A DNA stretch of 64,000 nt, from NCBI GenBank assembly GCA_026874595.1, contig CM049320.1:34444214-34508213 (forward strand), in the 5' to 3' direction. Under the pieces are notes generated by a model that saw only the letters and a program-made list of their open reading frames with translations, was not told the origin of the DNA and ran no database searches. Each line of letters starts with the position of its first letter. Position 1 is the stretch's first letter. Positions 1 through 13,789 of this stretch are shown piece after piece. The stretch comes from Sipunculus nudus. Lineage: Eukaryota; Annelida; Sipuncula; Golfingiida; Sipunculidae. The position numbers and the translations under genes are program-made.

Positions 1-1340
1 TCCTATCCATGGTTTAAGCCTCTCTTCTTCACTTTGCAGCAGTCGTCAGTCTCACAGAAAAAAAACCTTTCCCATCAAAACCTAAAATTTCAATAGAACA
101 AATAAATTTCTCACTTTTTTTAAACATAAGACTTGCTCTTGGACTCTAATAACAAATAAATCCAGTGGATTGTTTACCAGATTGTCAAACAAAACCCCTG
201 TTTTATCGCCCAAGCTACTTTCGGTAAAAACTGATATTATCGCCCACTGACGGTGGTTCGTATAAATTGCTAATTTTTGCTTTAAATATTCCAAACCGTT
301 TTTCCAAATTAAATCACAATAAATTTGAGATAATATTATAACATAATCTTTTAATGATAACTTTTAGGGTAAGCCGTGTGACTAGAAACTAAAGCCCAAA
401 CTTGCACTGTAACGGCATAATTACCAGCGGCGGAAATTCAAAATTCACTCATCTTCGAACATCAATATTTCACCAAACACACATAAATTTTCAGAAATAT
501 TTACATACTTTGTTTAAATATGAACATAAGAAGGTAACTGCCCACAAAATTAAGGATATCTTACCATTTTGCATGATCAAATGGAACCTTCTTTAGGAAA
601 AGGCCGTGTTGACATGCAGACCATGGGCGCAGCCATTTTGGAGACGTCGGGTCATCCGGGGTTCACACATTCAATCGCATGGGGATTTTTCGCCCTTGGG
701 ATGCCTGTTTAGTTTCGTATACGAGTAAAATCGCAAGAATTTACACTTTTGTTTGGTATATAGTTTATAGGGGGTTAAATAATCGTATCTTGATAATATT
801 TCGTGACATCCAGCGAAAATTCAATGGAATTTGCAGATTTTTCTCGATTTCAATTATTTTCCCTCACCGTATAGTTTCGAATTTTATACCGTTGGCTAGC
901 TCTGTATCTTAGCTTTTGAATGATGTCAACAACAAGCACATGCGGTGCTTGGCGTAAAATCCCCAACGCATTTTTGATCACATGTCTGGGCACACACTTG
1001 AAGCTGAGGTGTCACTGGGCTGTCACTCCCTGCTGCAGCACTGTCGCACAGCCCGCGACATGGGTTTTTAATCCCAGGATTGCACATCTTTTGATAGTTT
1101 TAACTTTATTGTATGTTATATCAATTTAAAGGGAAAATCATACAAATTACTGTGATACAAGTTTTATTATGATTAAGTACCAACTAATTAGGCAAACTGG
1201 AGATTAAAGATGGCCATTTTCAGACTACAGAGGCCGTTTTCTGCCACTGTAATGTGCTTCGTGCTGGTACCTAATATTATGACTGATTGATAAATGCCTA
1301 AACCTACTTTCGAAATAACAGCCTCATTCATATTCAGAAC
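1..1340. other. non-coding stretch, nothing recognised
   Basis: Only short open frames (under 80 codons) without any recognisable domain occur on either strand. The DNA is AT-rich with no clear tandem structure. I see no splice-supported exon, RNA gene or transposon end here. Confidence 0.5.
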
Positions 1341-4300
1341 GCCACTGGCCTATCTAGTTTTTTAATGATTTCTTTCTGCAACGAAAAAAAGCCAAATCGC
1401 CCTCCTTCTTGTTAACTTGTCCTTTTGCTACAAAGTCACCCAAAGTTTCATAATTTGTCAGGTTCTTATCTGTCTCTCTTGGAATCTCAGGATGACCTCG
1501 TAGTTCCATTATATAAACAACTACTGTGCAGCCTTTGTATTTCACAAGAGTCCTTCCTGCGATAAAAGAAAATTAGAATGTGACCAGTCCTTTTAACGTA
1601 ACCGATGTTCATGAACACCTAACATGGTTACCAGCATTCAAAATATCACAACCTTTTCATTGTAGTCCTCCAACGTCTGATTTTAGTGAATTCAGAATCT
1701 TTCCATCATTGGAAAGTACTGTAGAAAGGGCAATAGACCTTCGTAATATTAAAGGATGCAGATTGTTCGTACTAATGATGCATTGTTTATCTGGTTGATA
1801 GGTAACAGATTCACATTTTTGGTTCTTCAACTCCCCGTGTAAAGGCTCTCACAATAACACCTAATGTACTTCTTTGAGCCATTGAAAATTAGACTTTGGC
1901 TTGCTCTCTTATTTGGAAATCTCCCTTCGTTTCCGAGCATTAGATTGTGAATGATTCATTTTTTGTCTATGCTTACTTTTGAGATCACAACGTCACTAGA
2001 TTTACAATGTTACTGCCCTTCTCTACTTTCTATTTTCATGATTTCTGTCTGCGGCGAAAAGAAGCTTAATCTCCCTCCTTCTTGTAAGCTTGTCCTTTTG
2101 CTTCAAGGTCACCCAAAGTATTAAAGGTTGACTAATCCTTCTCTGTTTCTCTTGTGATCTCTGGATGACGTCGAGGCTCCATGATATAAAATCATCGAGT
2201 CCATCCTGCGATTACAGAAAATTAGAATGTGACTAGTCCTTGTTAACGAAATGAGTTTCATAAGTTCATACTCCAGTTTCCAGTATCAAAAATATCACAA
2301 CCTGTTGATTGTCGTCCTCAAATCCTATGTTTTTCGTGAATTCAAAGTCTTGGATTCTTTTAAAGTGCTGCATAAGGGCAAGATGTCTTGATAATATGAA
2401 TCCATGCCAATTATTGGTACTTTGGTGTTGATGATGCTAGGTTTATCTAGTTGACAGATGACAGATTCCCTTTATTCGTCCCTCAATTTACGATGGAAAG
2501 GCTCTCAAATGAGAAATCGCCTGGCTCCTGTCTGCTCCTGGTCCTTTATTCATACTTCTTTGAGCCACTGAAAATGAGGAATTGGCTCGCTACCTTACAG
2601 AAAAAATTACCTTTCTATTCCAGAGATAAGGATTGTGACGGATATTTTAATGCATGTGCTTCGTTTCAAAACCACAACGTCATTAGATTTATAACGTCAC
2701 TACCCTTCTAAACCTTCTTTTTTCATGATTTCTGTCTGTGGCTAGAAGAAGCGTAATCACCTTAGTACTTGTGATTTTTTTCCCTGTTGCTTCAAGGTCA
2801 CCAAAAGTTTTATAGTTTGACTGGTCTTTCTCTGTCTCTTTTGTGATCTCCGGTTGCTTTCGAGATTTCATGATATAAAATGTTACCTGTTCTGTGCAGA
2901 ATAAAATGCTCACGAGTCCATCCTGCGATTACAGAAAAAAGGACACTGATTAGTTCTTTTAAGGGAACCGATTTTAATGAATACTGAACCGGTTACCAGG
3001 ATGCAAAGTATCACAACTTATTCATTGTGGTCCTCCATCTTCGGGCTGTTCGTGAATTCAGAATGTTGTCATCTTTGGAAAGTAAGGCAGAAATAGCAAA
3101 AGGCTTCGTAATATAAAACAATGCAAATTGTTGATTCTCATGATGCTTTGTTCATCTTGTTGACGGATAACATTTACTGTATTCCTTCTTCAGCTCACAG
3201 TGTACAGGATGTCAAAGTGACACCTGTCGTTTATCTTTAAGCCATTAACAATGACATTTTGCTTCGCTTCCTTCTTACTTTGGATTGAGATTTTGACTGA
3301 TTCGTTGTGCCTGTGACTTTTTTTTAAATCACAGAGTCATTCAGATTTAGAAGGTCACTCGAACTTGATAACCTGTCTTTTTTTATTTTTTTTATTTGTA
3401 TAGGGCGAAAGCAAGCAAAATCTTAAATCTCCTTATTTTTGTGAATTTAGAATGTTTCAGTCTTTGGAAAGTGCTGCAGAAAGGGCGTGGGCCTTCTTCA
3501 TGTAAATCAATGCCAATTATTGGTACTTTGGTGTTGGTGATGTTTGCTTTGTCCAATTGACAGATGACAGATATTTCATTTATTCGTTCCTCAATTCTTC
3601 GTGTAAAGGCTGTCAAAATGAGAAATGTCCTGGTCCTTTTCAGCTCCTGGTCTTCTTGGTACTTCTTCGCGCAATTGAAAACAAGCCTTTGGCTTCCTTC
3701 CTTTTTTTTTAATTACCTTTTTTCCAGGGTTTAAGGTTGTGAATGACTGCTTAATCTTGAAATCACAGCGTCATTCAAATTCAGAACGTCACTGGCCAAT
3801 TATAACTTGGTTATTTAGTTTTTTTATTTGTATTGGGCGAAAAAAAGGCAAAATCTTTCCTCGTTCTTGTGAACTTTTCACTTTGTTTCAAGGTCATCCA
3901 TAAGATTCATAGTTTGACGTGCCCTTCACTGTCACTCCTGTGATCACTGTTTGACCCAGAGTTTCCATGATATAAAATTATACTGGTCCTGTGCAGAATT
4001 TTATTTTCACACGAGTCCATTCTGCGATTAAATAAAGTTAGAATGTGACTATCCTTGAAAGCGAACCGAATATCATGAGTTCATACTCTATTTACCAGGT
4101 TTCAAAACAATACGCTAATTCATTGTAGTCCTCCATCTTCTGATTTTCATGAATTCAGAATTTTTGTATTTTTGGAAAGTACTGCAGTAGAGGCAATAGG
4201 CATTCGTTTTATAAAACAATGCAAATTGTTGATGCTGATGATGCCCTTTTATCTAGAAATTACCCTTCGTTTCTAAGGATTAAGATTGTGACTATTTTTT

Positions 4301-4457
4301 CTTTATGCAGGTGCTTACTTTTGAAATCACAACGTTATTCAGATTCAGAAAGTCACTGCCCTTGTCAGCTTTCTCTTTTCATGATTTCGTGATATAAAAT
4401 ATTGCAAATTGTTGACGCTGATAATGCCTTGTTTATCTAGTTGATAGACGACAGATT

Positions 4458-4607
4458 CACTTTATTCGTTCCTCAATTCACCGTGTTAAGGCCGTCAAAA
4501 TGAGTCATGTCCTGTATTTGACGGCCCCTAGTCACTTTATTCGTTCCTCAATTCACTGTGTTAAGGCCGTCAAAATGAGTCATGTCCTGTATCTGTCCTA
4601 CTCCATT
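4458..4607 (+). repeat. 75-bp tandem duplication inside the decayed satellite
   Basis: A block starting CACTTTATTCGTTCCTCAAT at 4458 is repeated at 4533 with about one mismatch over 60 bases. It is a recent local duplication inside one copy of the older ~670-bp repeat. Confidence 0.8.
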
Positions 4608-4692
4608 GAAAATGAGACTTTTTACTTGGGTACTATCCAGTTATTGAGATTGTGATTGAATTGCAACATGCAGTTATTAGGTCAAACAAAAC

Positions 4693-4963
4693 AAAGTATG
4701 GTTCTTAGGCACTTTTTTTTCAGAAAACAGTGCGGGCGGGCGATATTTTATTTTTGACCTTTTTTGTATGTTTCGTTATAAATGTCATAGGATCAGGGAA
4801 AAGCATGAAAATGACAGAATTTTATGGCCAAACAGGTAAAGTACTACATAATAAAGGAAATCTAATTTTATCTTCTTGAAAAATGAAAATCAAAATAAAA
4901 AGGTTTGTTGCGGGGGGGGGGGGGTTAAAATTGACGCGGGCGTTGCCTGGGAACCATACCTTT
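4693..4963. mobile_element. candidate MITE with short inverted ends
   Basis: AAGTATGGTTCTTAGGCA near 4694 is matched in inverse orientation by TGCCTGGGAACCATACCTT near 4944, about 16 of 18 positions allowing one indel. The ~270 bp between is AT-rich, has a poly-G run and interrupts the decayed satellite. No clear target-site duplication was found, so superfamily is unassigned. Confidence 0.4.
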
Positions 4964-5958
4964 TATTTTTTTGGCCTTATCTGAAACTATATTGAGGACA
5001 CAAGGATTAGAAATGTCACTGGTACTTGTCAACTTATTAATTTTTTGTCCGGAGTTCTCCTCGCCTTAGAAAGAAGAGTAATTTATGATTCCATGTCCTT
5101 TCGTCAACTGGTCAGCAAACGGTAACAGGGATTAATGTAGGATAATTTCTCAGCCAGCGCTGTATTCAAGAGATGACCTCGCGATTACATTGATAAAAAA
5201 TGTTAAAAACAATCAAAACAAATATCCTTGTAAATGAACCTTTTTTCGTGAGTTTATACTGCTGTTAGAAGGATTCAGGTTACCACCGCCTAGACAGCCC
5301 GGTTCACCAGATCCTGACTTCCATGGATACACAATGTTTCCTTCTTTGGAATGTTTTACAAATATAACAAGTGACTATCGTAATACAGAAGGATGCGAAT
5401 AACTGGTACTTTGGTGTTAATGATGCCAGGCTTTTCACGTTTGCAACACCATTTTATTTGTTTCCCCATTCCACGTTACAGGCTGCTACAGGCTGGAGAA
5501 ACTCAAGCGTGTATTAGGTGGGCAAAGGAATTTGGAGTGTGGCTTGTCCCTGTCGGCCACTACCCTTTAGCCATCAGCTCATAGTCATTTTGCAGCCCTT
5601 TACAACGGGAGTTAGAAGACTGCTCTGTTTGCGAAGGATCATCTTTCGATCCAGGTATTTGGAATGTGACTGTTCAGCATGTCTACAATGATTTAGCGAG
5701 GACATCTTTGCGGTCATAGAGGCCATATATTTTATTTTCTTGTACCCAGGTGACCAAACTTTCTGCCTCAACCGCAGTCACTCTTTCCTCTATTAACTTT
5801 AACCGGGCTCTACCTGAGTTCGCAACAGTAAATGTATCACCCAAGTTGAGTTAACTTGTTACCCTACTTTATCCTGATCACGTACCCCTACAGTATACGA
5901 GTGTTTAGATCCTCATAGTCCACTAACACTTGTATCTGATTCATATACATTGTTTCTT

Positions 5959-6491
5959 TAGTCCATTTCAATACCTGCTGTCCACCTGTTTTTTGTAGAT
6001 GATTTACTTAAAAGTTTATATTTTTCAATATTTTCCAAGTTAACAACATATGGAAGTGACAACCTAATATGGCAGTTAAGAATTTTACAATAAATTCCCC
6101 GTTCATGTTTCACAACATTTTAGTCTCTTTATCATGATCTGGCAGATATTGTGTGTCCCTCCATTAGTAGCCATCTTTGTTTTACCTGGTAATATTTTTT
6201 AGAGTGTTTACATGACATCATCCAATCAGCAGCTGTCAGTTGAGGCTGTTTTTGCATGTGACCAATGACCTTGACCGCCATATGTGGGTCTGATATGTTG
6301 TAAAATGTAGACTGATTTCTCATATTTTCAGAAAATTCTGTTACTCAAATATGGCATAAGGTAGGAATTTAGTTACCTAGTTGAAAACTAGGTTCTGTAA
6401 TCCTCTCCTCTACACTATAATTGTTTCCCTTGAAATGCACCTAAATTTTCATAGCAAAAGACAGGTGGACATGCGGGGATGAAACGGACTA
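5959..6491. mobile_element. candidate MITE with ~36-bp inverted ends
   Basis: The left end TAGTCCATTTCAATACCTGC, followed by TGTCCACCTGTTTTTT, pairs with the right end, whose reverse complement reads TAGTCCGTTTCATCCCCGCA then TGTCCACCTGTCTTTT. Identity is roughly 75% over 36 positions. The interior (~460 bp) has no coding capacity. The target-site duplication is unclear. Likely a non-autonomous DNA transposon. Confidence 0.5.
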
Positions 6492-7858
6492 TAGTAGCTT
6501 ATTGGTTTCTCAAATACAGGTTTTCAATATTGCTGAGAGGCTTTTTAGTTTTACCAGGTTCAAAATATCATCTATGAATGTCTTTACACTTACCATATTT
6601 AGGGCTTTATTTCGACTTCCATGAGCAGGTGACTTTTCTTAACTTTCTTATTCTTCTGATTACTGTTATCTATTACCATCCGGATTCTTGTCCTAAGTGT
6701 GTTTATCCTGGCTGATGCTAGAACACAACACAATTTTCAATTTTGACCAACCACTGTTTCATGAGAGGCATTATTTACTAGTGTATAACACCATAAAAAT
6801 GACAGCACCTATGATTATCATCACGCTATCTACCACGGATTTCTTTCTGACATGGAACACGGTTAATGGTAGTGAGGATTCACTATTTGTGGAGAGGGTA
6901 TATGCTGCAGCCGTTCTACAACTCTTTAAGTGTGACCACTGCTTACTATAGCAGATTTTGCTGGTTTCCGCCACCAGAGCCGAGCATGTCTATACCAATG
7001 TATATGGTGTACCGAAGATTTCAAATGTGGATGCACAATGCACAGATATTCCGTTGTCATTGGTTTAATATTCAGCGTATAACTACTGCCTGAAGCATGA
7101 TAGCCTTGGGCTCCCCGGTTTTAATCGATTTTATGTCATGGGAAATATTCAGAAAAAAAACTTACTCGTCGCCATATGCAACTAGAAATATGCATTCTCA
7201 GGAATGCAGGCCTCCGCTATATGGGCGGTCCTTAATGTGGGATACTCCACAAAACGTGTTTACAGTGTCCTATTCGGCACATACACATGAGATTCCATTC
7301 ATGATTGCTTAAGTTATGGTGTGAATGAACAAACAAACGCACACACATACACAAATACAAACGGGAATGACCCTCCTACCCTCCTGGCGGAGGCAAAAAT
7401 ATGACCATGACAACGTCTAAACAGGTTACTAGTGACCATGTATTCCTATGTGCTGTGACTAAAGGATCATAGAGTTTCTAAACTAGAGTCTCTATTGTTC
7501 CTATTAGCTTTGCCAAAACACAGTTGCTTTTTTATAATATTAGATGTTATTATTAAATATAAATTCTTTTAGACACATTAAATGATATAATGTTGCAAAT
7601 GTAGTTATTCTTAAATTCATACTCGGAAACAGGTTTTAGATTGTGCCAAAGCATTCTCACTGACTCTTCGGTTTTATATCATTTGAAGGAGGAAATGTCT
7701 GGCCGATTCACAGACCAATAGAGTAGTGAAAATGTACAAGGTTTACACATAAGATACTAAAAAAGTAAATGTAACATTACAGACGTTTTTGAATTCCATT
7801 TGGATTATATATGTACAGTTTTTCTCACTGTTTTGTAACATTTGTCAATGTGTTTAAA

Positions 7859-8086
7859 TTATATATATATATATATATATAAATACATATACACATACAC
7901 ACACAAACACATATCTATATGTTTTGATATATTCAGTATTAGTTTGGTTTCTGTAAAATTATCAGAGTTTACATATATAGACCCATGTTTTTTTTTACAA
8001 AAAAAAAGGAAAGGTATTACAATAACTATTGTAGGTTACAAAATATTGTATGTAGATATGGATTCTCGTTATAACTTTAACAAAGT

Positions 8087-8144
<58 letters not shown>
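7859..8144. repeat. two (TA)n microsatellites
   Basis: Pure TA runs occupy about 7859-7880 and 8093-8144. They create an artificial open frame of alternating Ile-Tyr across the region, which is not a gene. Confidence 0.9.
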
Positions 8145-8148
<4 letters not shown>

Positions 8149-8361
8149 GATCACACTTTTCATTAAGAATTCACATTTTTTTCTGAAGTAGTGGAGCTGA
8201 CACGTTCTGGCATGCATTAAAGGTTTTGTAAATATAAATCTACCAGCAATTTGGTTTTATGTGCATATGTCTGTCTTGTTACATATAACTGTCAGTGTTT
8301 AAGTTTTCAGGTATATGAGTCGTGTAATATTCTTCGTATTTGTAATGATATCGACTTGTTA

Positions 8362-8950
8362 TCCATGTAACTCATCACCTACATTACTTCTGGATATTTG
8401 ATCATGTACCTCATCACCTTCATTACCTCTTGATGTTTGATCATGTACCTAATCACCTTCATAACTTCTGGATATTTGATCATGTACCTCATCACCTTCA
8501 TACTTCTGGATATTTAATCATGTACCTCAACACCTTCATCACCTCTGGATATTTGATCATGTACCTCATCATCTTCATTACTTCTGGATATTTCATCATG
8601 TACCTCATCAGCTCTATTACTTCTGGATATTTGATCAAGTATCTCATCACCTTCATCACCTCTGGATATTTGACATGTACCTCAACACCTTCTTTACTTC
8701 TGGATATTTGATCATGTACCTCTTCACCTCTATTACTTCTGGATATTTGATCATGTACCTCATCACCTGTTTTACCTCTGGATATTTGATCATGTATCTC
8801 CTCACCATCATTACATCTGGATATTTGATCATATACCCCATCACCTTTATTAATTTTGGATATTTGATCATGTACCTCATCAACATCAATACTTCTGGAA
8901 CTTTGATCATGTACATCATCCCTATCAGTGCTTCTGGATATTTGTATCTG
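8362..8950 (+). repeat. decayed 39-bp minisatellite (relic array)
   Basis: About 15 imperfect copies of the same 39-bp repeat that builds the three large arrays downstream (core phrases TTCTGGATATTTGATCATGT and ACCTCATCACCTTCATTA). Copies here are more diverged, and several carry 1-2-base indels, so the frame switches from an FDHVPHHLH-type to a TSGYLIMYL-type reading within the array. It lies outside the triplicated unit and probably predates it. Confidence 0.9.
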
Positions 8951-9119
8951 CCAAAATAGAGTTAGCGGCTCCTATGATTTCAGATGCACGCCGCCGCCGC
9001 ACAGGTTTTCTGAGAACTCCTCCGTAACCACTGGGCAATTTTTTTTTTTAAATTGGGAATTATGATCGGGTCACATGTGAACTGCTGCGCCCTCATTTTT
9101 GGTTGACCTCTGACCTTTC

Positions 9120-10010
9120 CTCTCTGCCAATCGTCCTTTTTTGCGTCTACACATGAATCCACACATCTTGGGAACCGTTTGACCAATCAGGAAAAATGTT
9201 TTGCACAAATGTAGCCCTTGGATAGCTTTATAATAGTCATAAAAATGGTGGCGCCATCTGCAACCATTTTTGCACGGCGTCCATCTGTTCATCTGCCTCG
9301 GGGTAAACTTACTCATATCGCTGCAGTCAATGGACTTTTCCACCTGGCATTTTGCCTGTGTATTCATCCTGGATGGCTTTCTTGATTTCATGATATGTGG
9401 CGCCACCTACATTTACGTTCAGGCTGGAGACATCCAGGCTTATGTCTCAGGACTGGTTTGACGTATCCTCCTGAATTGTTGAATGTGTATAGATCTCACA
9501 CAGTTCTTTATTATAAGCAAGACCTGTGGCGCCACCTGCAGCTATTTTTGCACAGCGTCCGTCTGTTTGTCTGCCGTGGGACAAAATTGCTCATATGTCG
9601 GCAATGATTTGACTTATCTGCCTAAAATTTTGCATGTATATACATCTTAGATAGCTTTTGTCGATTTTGTGGCAGGTGGCGCCACCTACTTTAACGTTGA
9701 GACTGTAGATACCCAGGCTTATATCTCAGGACTGGTTTGACGTATCCTCCTAAAAGTTTGCATGTGTATAGATTTCACATAGCTCTTTATCAGACACAAA
9801 ACTGGTGGCGCAACCTGCAGCCTTTTTTACAAAGCTTCCATCTGTTTGTCTGCCATGCGATTAAGTCACTCATATCTCGGGAGTGGTTTTGCTTATCAGC
9901 ATAAAATTGTGCAATTGTATACAACTTGGATAACTTTCAGGATTTTGTGGCAGGTGGTGTCACCTACAAACACATTTCAGCTGCAGACATCGACGCTAAT
10001 ATGCAACACA
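9120..10010 (+). repeat. ~278-bp tandem repeat (about three copies)
   Basis: Anchors of the type GTGGCGCCACCTGCAG plus a TTTTTGCAC-like stretch occur at about 9248, 9527 and 9804. A second internal anchor, GGTGGCGCCACCTAC-like, occurs near 9397, 9676 and 9952. Period is ~278 bp. The left breakpoint of the large triplication (9743) falls inside the third copy. Truncated versions of this sequence head units 2 and 3. Confidence 0.8.
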
Positions 10011-10120
10011 CCTCTCTATTTCCCCTTGCCACTCAATCCATGCCTCACTTCACCCTTCCCACTCTGGTTTCGGCGGATACACATAGTCGCTTGTCGACTA
10101 CCCGTATTCTAGTTGACCAA

Positions 10121-13088
10121 GTACCTCATCAACTACTATACTTCTGGATATTTGATCATGTACCTCATCACCTTCATTACTTCTGGTTATGTTATCATGT
10201 ACCTCATCACCTTCATTACTTCTGGTTATGTTATCATGTACCTCATCACCTTCATCACCTCTGGATATTTGATCATGTACCTCATCACCTTCATTACTTC
10301 TGGTTATGTTATCATGTACCTCATCACCTTCATCACTTCTGGATATTTGATCATGTACCTCATCACCTTCATTACTTCTGGTTATGTTATCATGTACCTC
10401 ATCACCTTCATTACTTCTGGATATTTGGTCGTGTACCTCAACACCTTCATTACCTCTATATATTTGATCATGTACCTCAACATCTTTACTTCTGGATATT
10501 TGATGATATATCTCATCCCCTTCAGTACTTCTGGATGTTTGATCATGTACCTCAACACCTTCATCACCTCTGGATATTTGATCATGTACCTCATCACCTT
10601 CATTACTTCTGGATATTTGGTCGTGTGCCTCAACACCTTCATTACCTCTATATATTTGATCATGTACCTCAACATCTTTACTTCTGGATATTTGATGATA
10701 TATCTCATCCCCTTCAGTACTTCTGGATGTTTGATCATGTACCTCAACACCTTCATCACCTCTGGATATTTGATCATGTACCTCATCACCTTCATCACAT
10801 ATGGATGATTGATCATGTACCTCATCACCATCATCACCTCTGGATATTTGATCATGTACCTCATCACCTTCATTACTTCTGGATATTTGGTCGTGTACCT
10901 CAACACCATCATCACCTCTGGATACTTGATCATGTACCTCATCACCTTCATCACATATGGATGAGTGATCATGTACCTCATCACCTTCATCACTTCTGGA
11001 TATTTGATCATGTACCTCATCACCTTCATTACTTCTGGTTATGTTATCATGTACCTCATCACCTTCATCACCTCTGGATATTTGATCATGTACCTCATCA
11101 CCTTCATTACTTCTGGTTATGTTATCATGTACCTCATCACCTTCATCACTTCTGGATATTTGATCATGTACCTCAACATCTTTACTTCTGGATATTTGAT
11201 CATGTACCTCATCACCTTCATTACTTCTGGATATTTGATCATATACCTCATCCCCTTCAGTATTTCTGGATGATTGATCATATTCCTCATCACCATCATC
11301 ACTTCTGGATATTTCATCATGTACATTATCACTTTCATTACTTCTGGATATTTGATCATATACCTCAACATCTTTACTTCTGGATATTTGATCATGTACC
11401 TCATCACCTTCATTACTTCTGCATATTTGATCATATATCTCATCCCCTTCAGTACTTCTGCATATTTGATCATGTACCTCAACACCTTCATCACCTCTGG
11501 ATATTTGATCATGTACCTCATCACCTTCATTACTTCTGGATATTTGGTCGTGTACCTCAACACCTTCATTACCTCTATATATTTGATCATGTACCTCAAC
11601 ATCTTTACTTCTGGATATTTGATGATATATCTCATCCCCTTCAGTACTTCTGGATGTTTGATCATGTACCTCAACACCTTCATCACCTCTGGATATTTGA
11701 TCATGTACCTCATCACCTTCATTACTTCTGGATATTTGGTCGTGTACCTCAACACCTTCATTACCTCTATATATTTGATCATGTTCCTCAACATCTTTAC
11801 TTCTGGATATTTGATGATATATCTCATCCCCTTCAGTACTTCTGGATGTTTGATCATGTACCTCAACCCCTTCATCACCTCTGGATATTTGATCATGTAC
11901 CTCATCACCTTCATTACTTCTGGATATTTGGTCGTGTACCTCAACACCTTCATTACCTCTATATATTTGATCATGTACCTCAACATCTTTACTTCTGGAT
12001 ATTTGATCATGTACCTCATCCCTTTCAGTACTTCTGGATATTTGATCATGTACCTCAACACCTTCATCACTTCTGGATATTTGATCATATACCTCATCCC
12101 CTTCAGTATTTCTGGATGATTGATCATGTACCTCATCACCATCATCACTTCTGGATATTTGATCATATACCTTATCATCTTCAATACTTCTGGATATTTG
12201 ATCATGTACCTCAACACCTTCATTACCTCTATATATTTGATCATGTACCTCAACATCTTTACTTCTGGATATTTGATCATGTACCTCATCCCTTTCAGTA
12301 CTTCTGGATATTTGATCATGTACCTCAACACCTTCATCACTTCTGGATATTTGATCATATACCTCATCCCCTTCAGTATTTCTGGATGATTGATCATGTA
12401 CCTCATCACCATCATCACTTCTGGATATTTGATCATATACCTCATCATCTTCAATACTTCTGGATATTTGATCATGTACCTCATCACCTTCATTACTTCT
12501 GCATATTTGATAATGTACCTCAACACCTTCATCACCTCTGGATATTTGATCATATACCTCATCCCCTTCAGTATTTCTGGATGATTGATCATGTACCTCA
12601 TCACCATCATCACTTCTGGATATTTGATCATATACCTCATCATCTTCAATACTTCTGGATATTTGATCATGTACCTCAACATCTTCATTACCTCTATATA
12701 TTTGATCATGTACCTCAACATCTTTACTTCTGGATATTTGATCATATATCTCATCCCCTTCAGTACTTCTGGATATTTGATCATGTACCTCAACACCTTC
12801 ATCACCTCTGGATATTTGATCATGTACCTCATCACCTTCATTACTTCTGGATATTTGGTCGTGTACCTCAACACCTTCATTACCTCTATATATTTGATCA
12901 TGTACCTCAACATCTTAATTTCTGGATATTTGATCATGTACCTCATCACCTTCATTACTTCTGGTTATGTTATCATGTACCTCAACACTTTCATTACTTC
13001 TGGATATTTTATCATGTACCTCATCACCTTCATTTCTTCTGGAAATTTGATCATGTACCTCATCACCTTCGTTACTTTGGGATATTTT
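10121..13088 (+). repeat. 39-bp minisatellite array 1 (~76 units)
   Basis: Direct repeats of a 39-bp unit containing TTCTGGATATTTGATCATGT and ACCTCATCACC, mixed with 36-bp variants (the CAACATCTTTACTTC type). Distinct variants (TTGGTCGTG, TGGTTATGTTATC, CTATATATTTG, GGATGATTG types) recur in ordered blocks, so there is higher-order structure. Because units are multiples of three, one + frame is open from about 9926 to 13126. Its first ATG is at 10001 and it would give a 13-residue repeat such as HVPHHLHYFWIFD. Two other frames are open over long parts. No signal peptide, splice context or known domain supports translation; I treat it as a satellite. Confidence 0.95.
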
Positions 13089-13789
13089 GTTTGTTTCTTT
13101 TCTCAAATGGCAACTGCATCAAGTAGGCCTGTATACTTCATTTTTTTTAAACATTGTACTCTTAATCGATTCCCCGTGTGTTAGACGAATAATGTTAATT
13201 GTTTAATAATTCTAGAAAGTGTTTAAAGCATGCCAATTATAATCAACATATGCATTGACCGTTGTTTATCATTTTATGGATTAATGGTTGTGACTGATTA
13301 TCTCTTGAGTAATGCACGTATTCCTTACAAGCAGAACAGCGGCGTGTAGAGGAGTGAGATGAATTTTGTCCCTTGCATAATTGTTTTTAAGTGCGTAAAA
13401 CTCGCCTTTTATAATATTTATACGCCCGTTGTAGACGGACGTTTTACAATATACACTGGATCCGTCCATCCGTTACATCTAAGTGTTATCGCGGGAATTA
13501 CCAAGAATATGATAGATTTTAATGAAAATCTACAGAATTATCAAACAATATTATATCTCGCCTAAGTTTGATTCCCGTCAAACACGAAGTAAATTTAATG
13601 AGGTCGGAGATCACCTGATTTTGATGGCGCCATGATGACTCCCCCAAAATCCTTAAAATGGATATTCATGAAACTCATTATAAATATTTACTGATAAAGT
13701 TTTTCAGCCGAATGAAATCACAGCAAAAAAACCATAGATGTTCAATGAGGTCAGAGGTCACCAAAAAAAAAAACGAGAATATCAGAGTA

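Larger units (their letters stand above)
1350..5060 (+). repeat. degenerate ~670-bp tandem repeat
   Basis: The same series of phrases recurs in the same order: an anchor like TTTCATGATTTCTGTCTG, then a GGCGAAAA-like stretch, CAAGGTCACCCAAAG, CATGATATAAAAT, GAGTCCATCCTGCGATTA, and later TTATTCGTTCCTCAATT. Anchors fall near 1363, 2034, 2723, 3383, 3823 and 4376, so spacing is about 670, 690, 660, 440 and 550 bp. Copies are well diverged and interrupted by indels. No frame is conserved between copies, so I read this as an old decayed satellite or tandemly duplicated transposon fragment, not as exons. Confidence 0.7.
5061..8361. other. non-coding stretch with one candidate MITE and TA repeats
   Basis: No supported gene. 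Open frames are short and carry no recognised domain. Apart from the separately listed inverted-repeat element and TA microsatellites I see no structure I can name. Confidence 0.45.

Noticed and set aside
7842-8186. 114-codon open frame
   Set aside because: Half of it is translated (TA)n microsatellite.
11117-12955. 612-codon minus-strand open frame across array 1 (510 codons at 23812-25344)
   Set aside because: Same artefact of a unit length divisible by three, seen from the other strand; it breaks at different places in different copies.
10121-13088. CRISPR-like array
   Set aside because: Repeats are directly adjacent with no unique spacers, and the DNA is eukaryotic.
9926-13126. 1,066-codon open frame through array 1 (also 1,389 and 693 codons in arrays 2 and 3) as a protein gene
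   Set aside because: A stop-free 39-bp unit gives long frames automatically. The frame begins without an ATG (first ATG at 10001), and there is no signal peptide, domain or splice context. Kept as a finding, not annotated as a gene.
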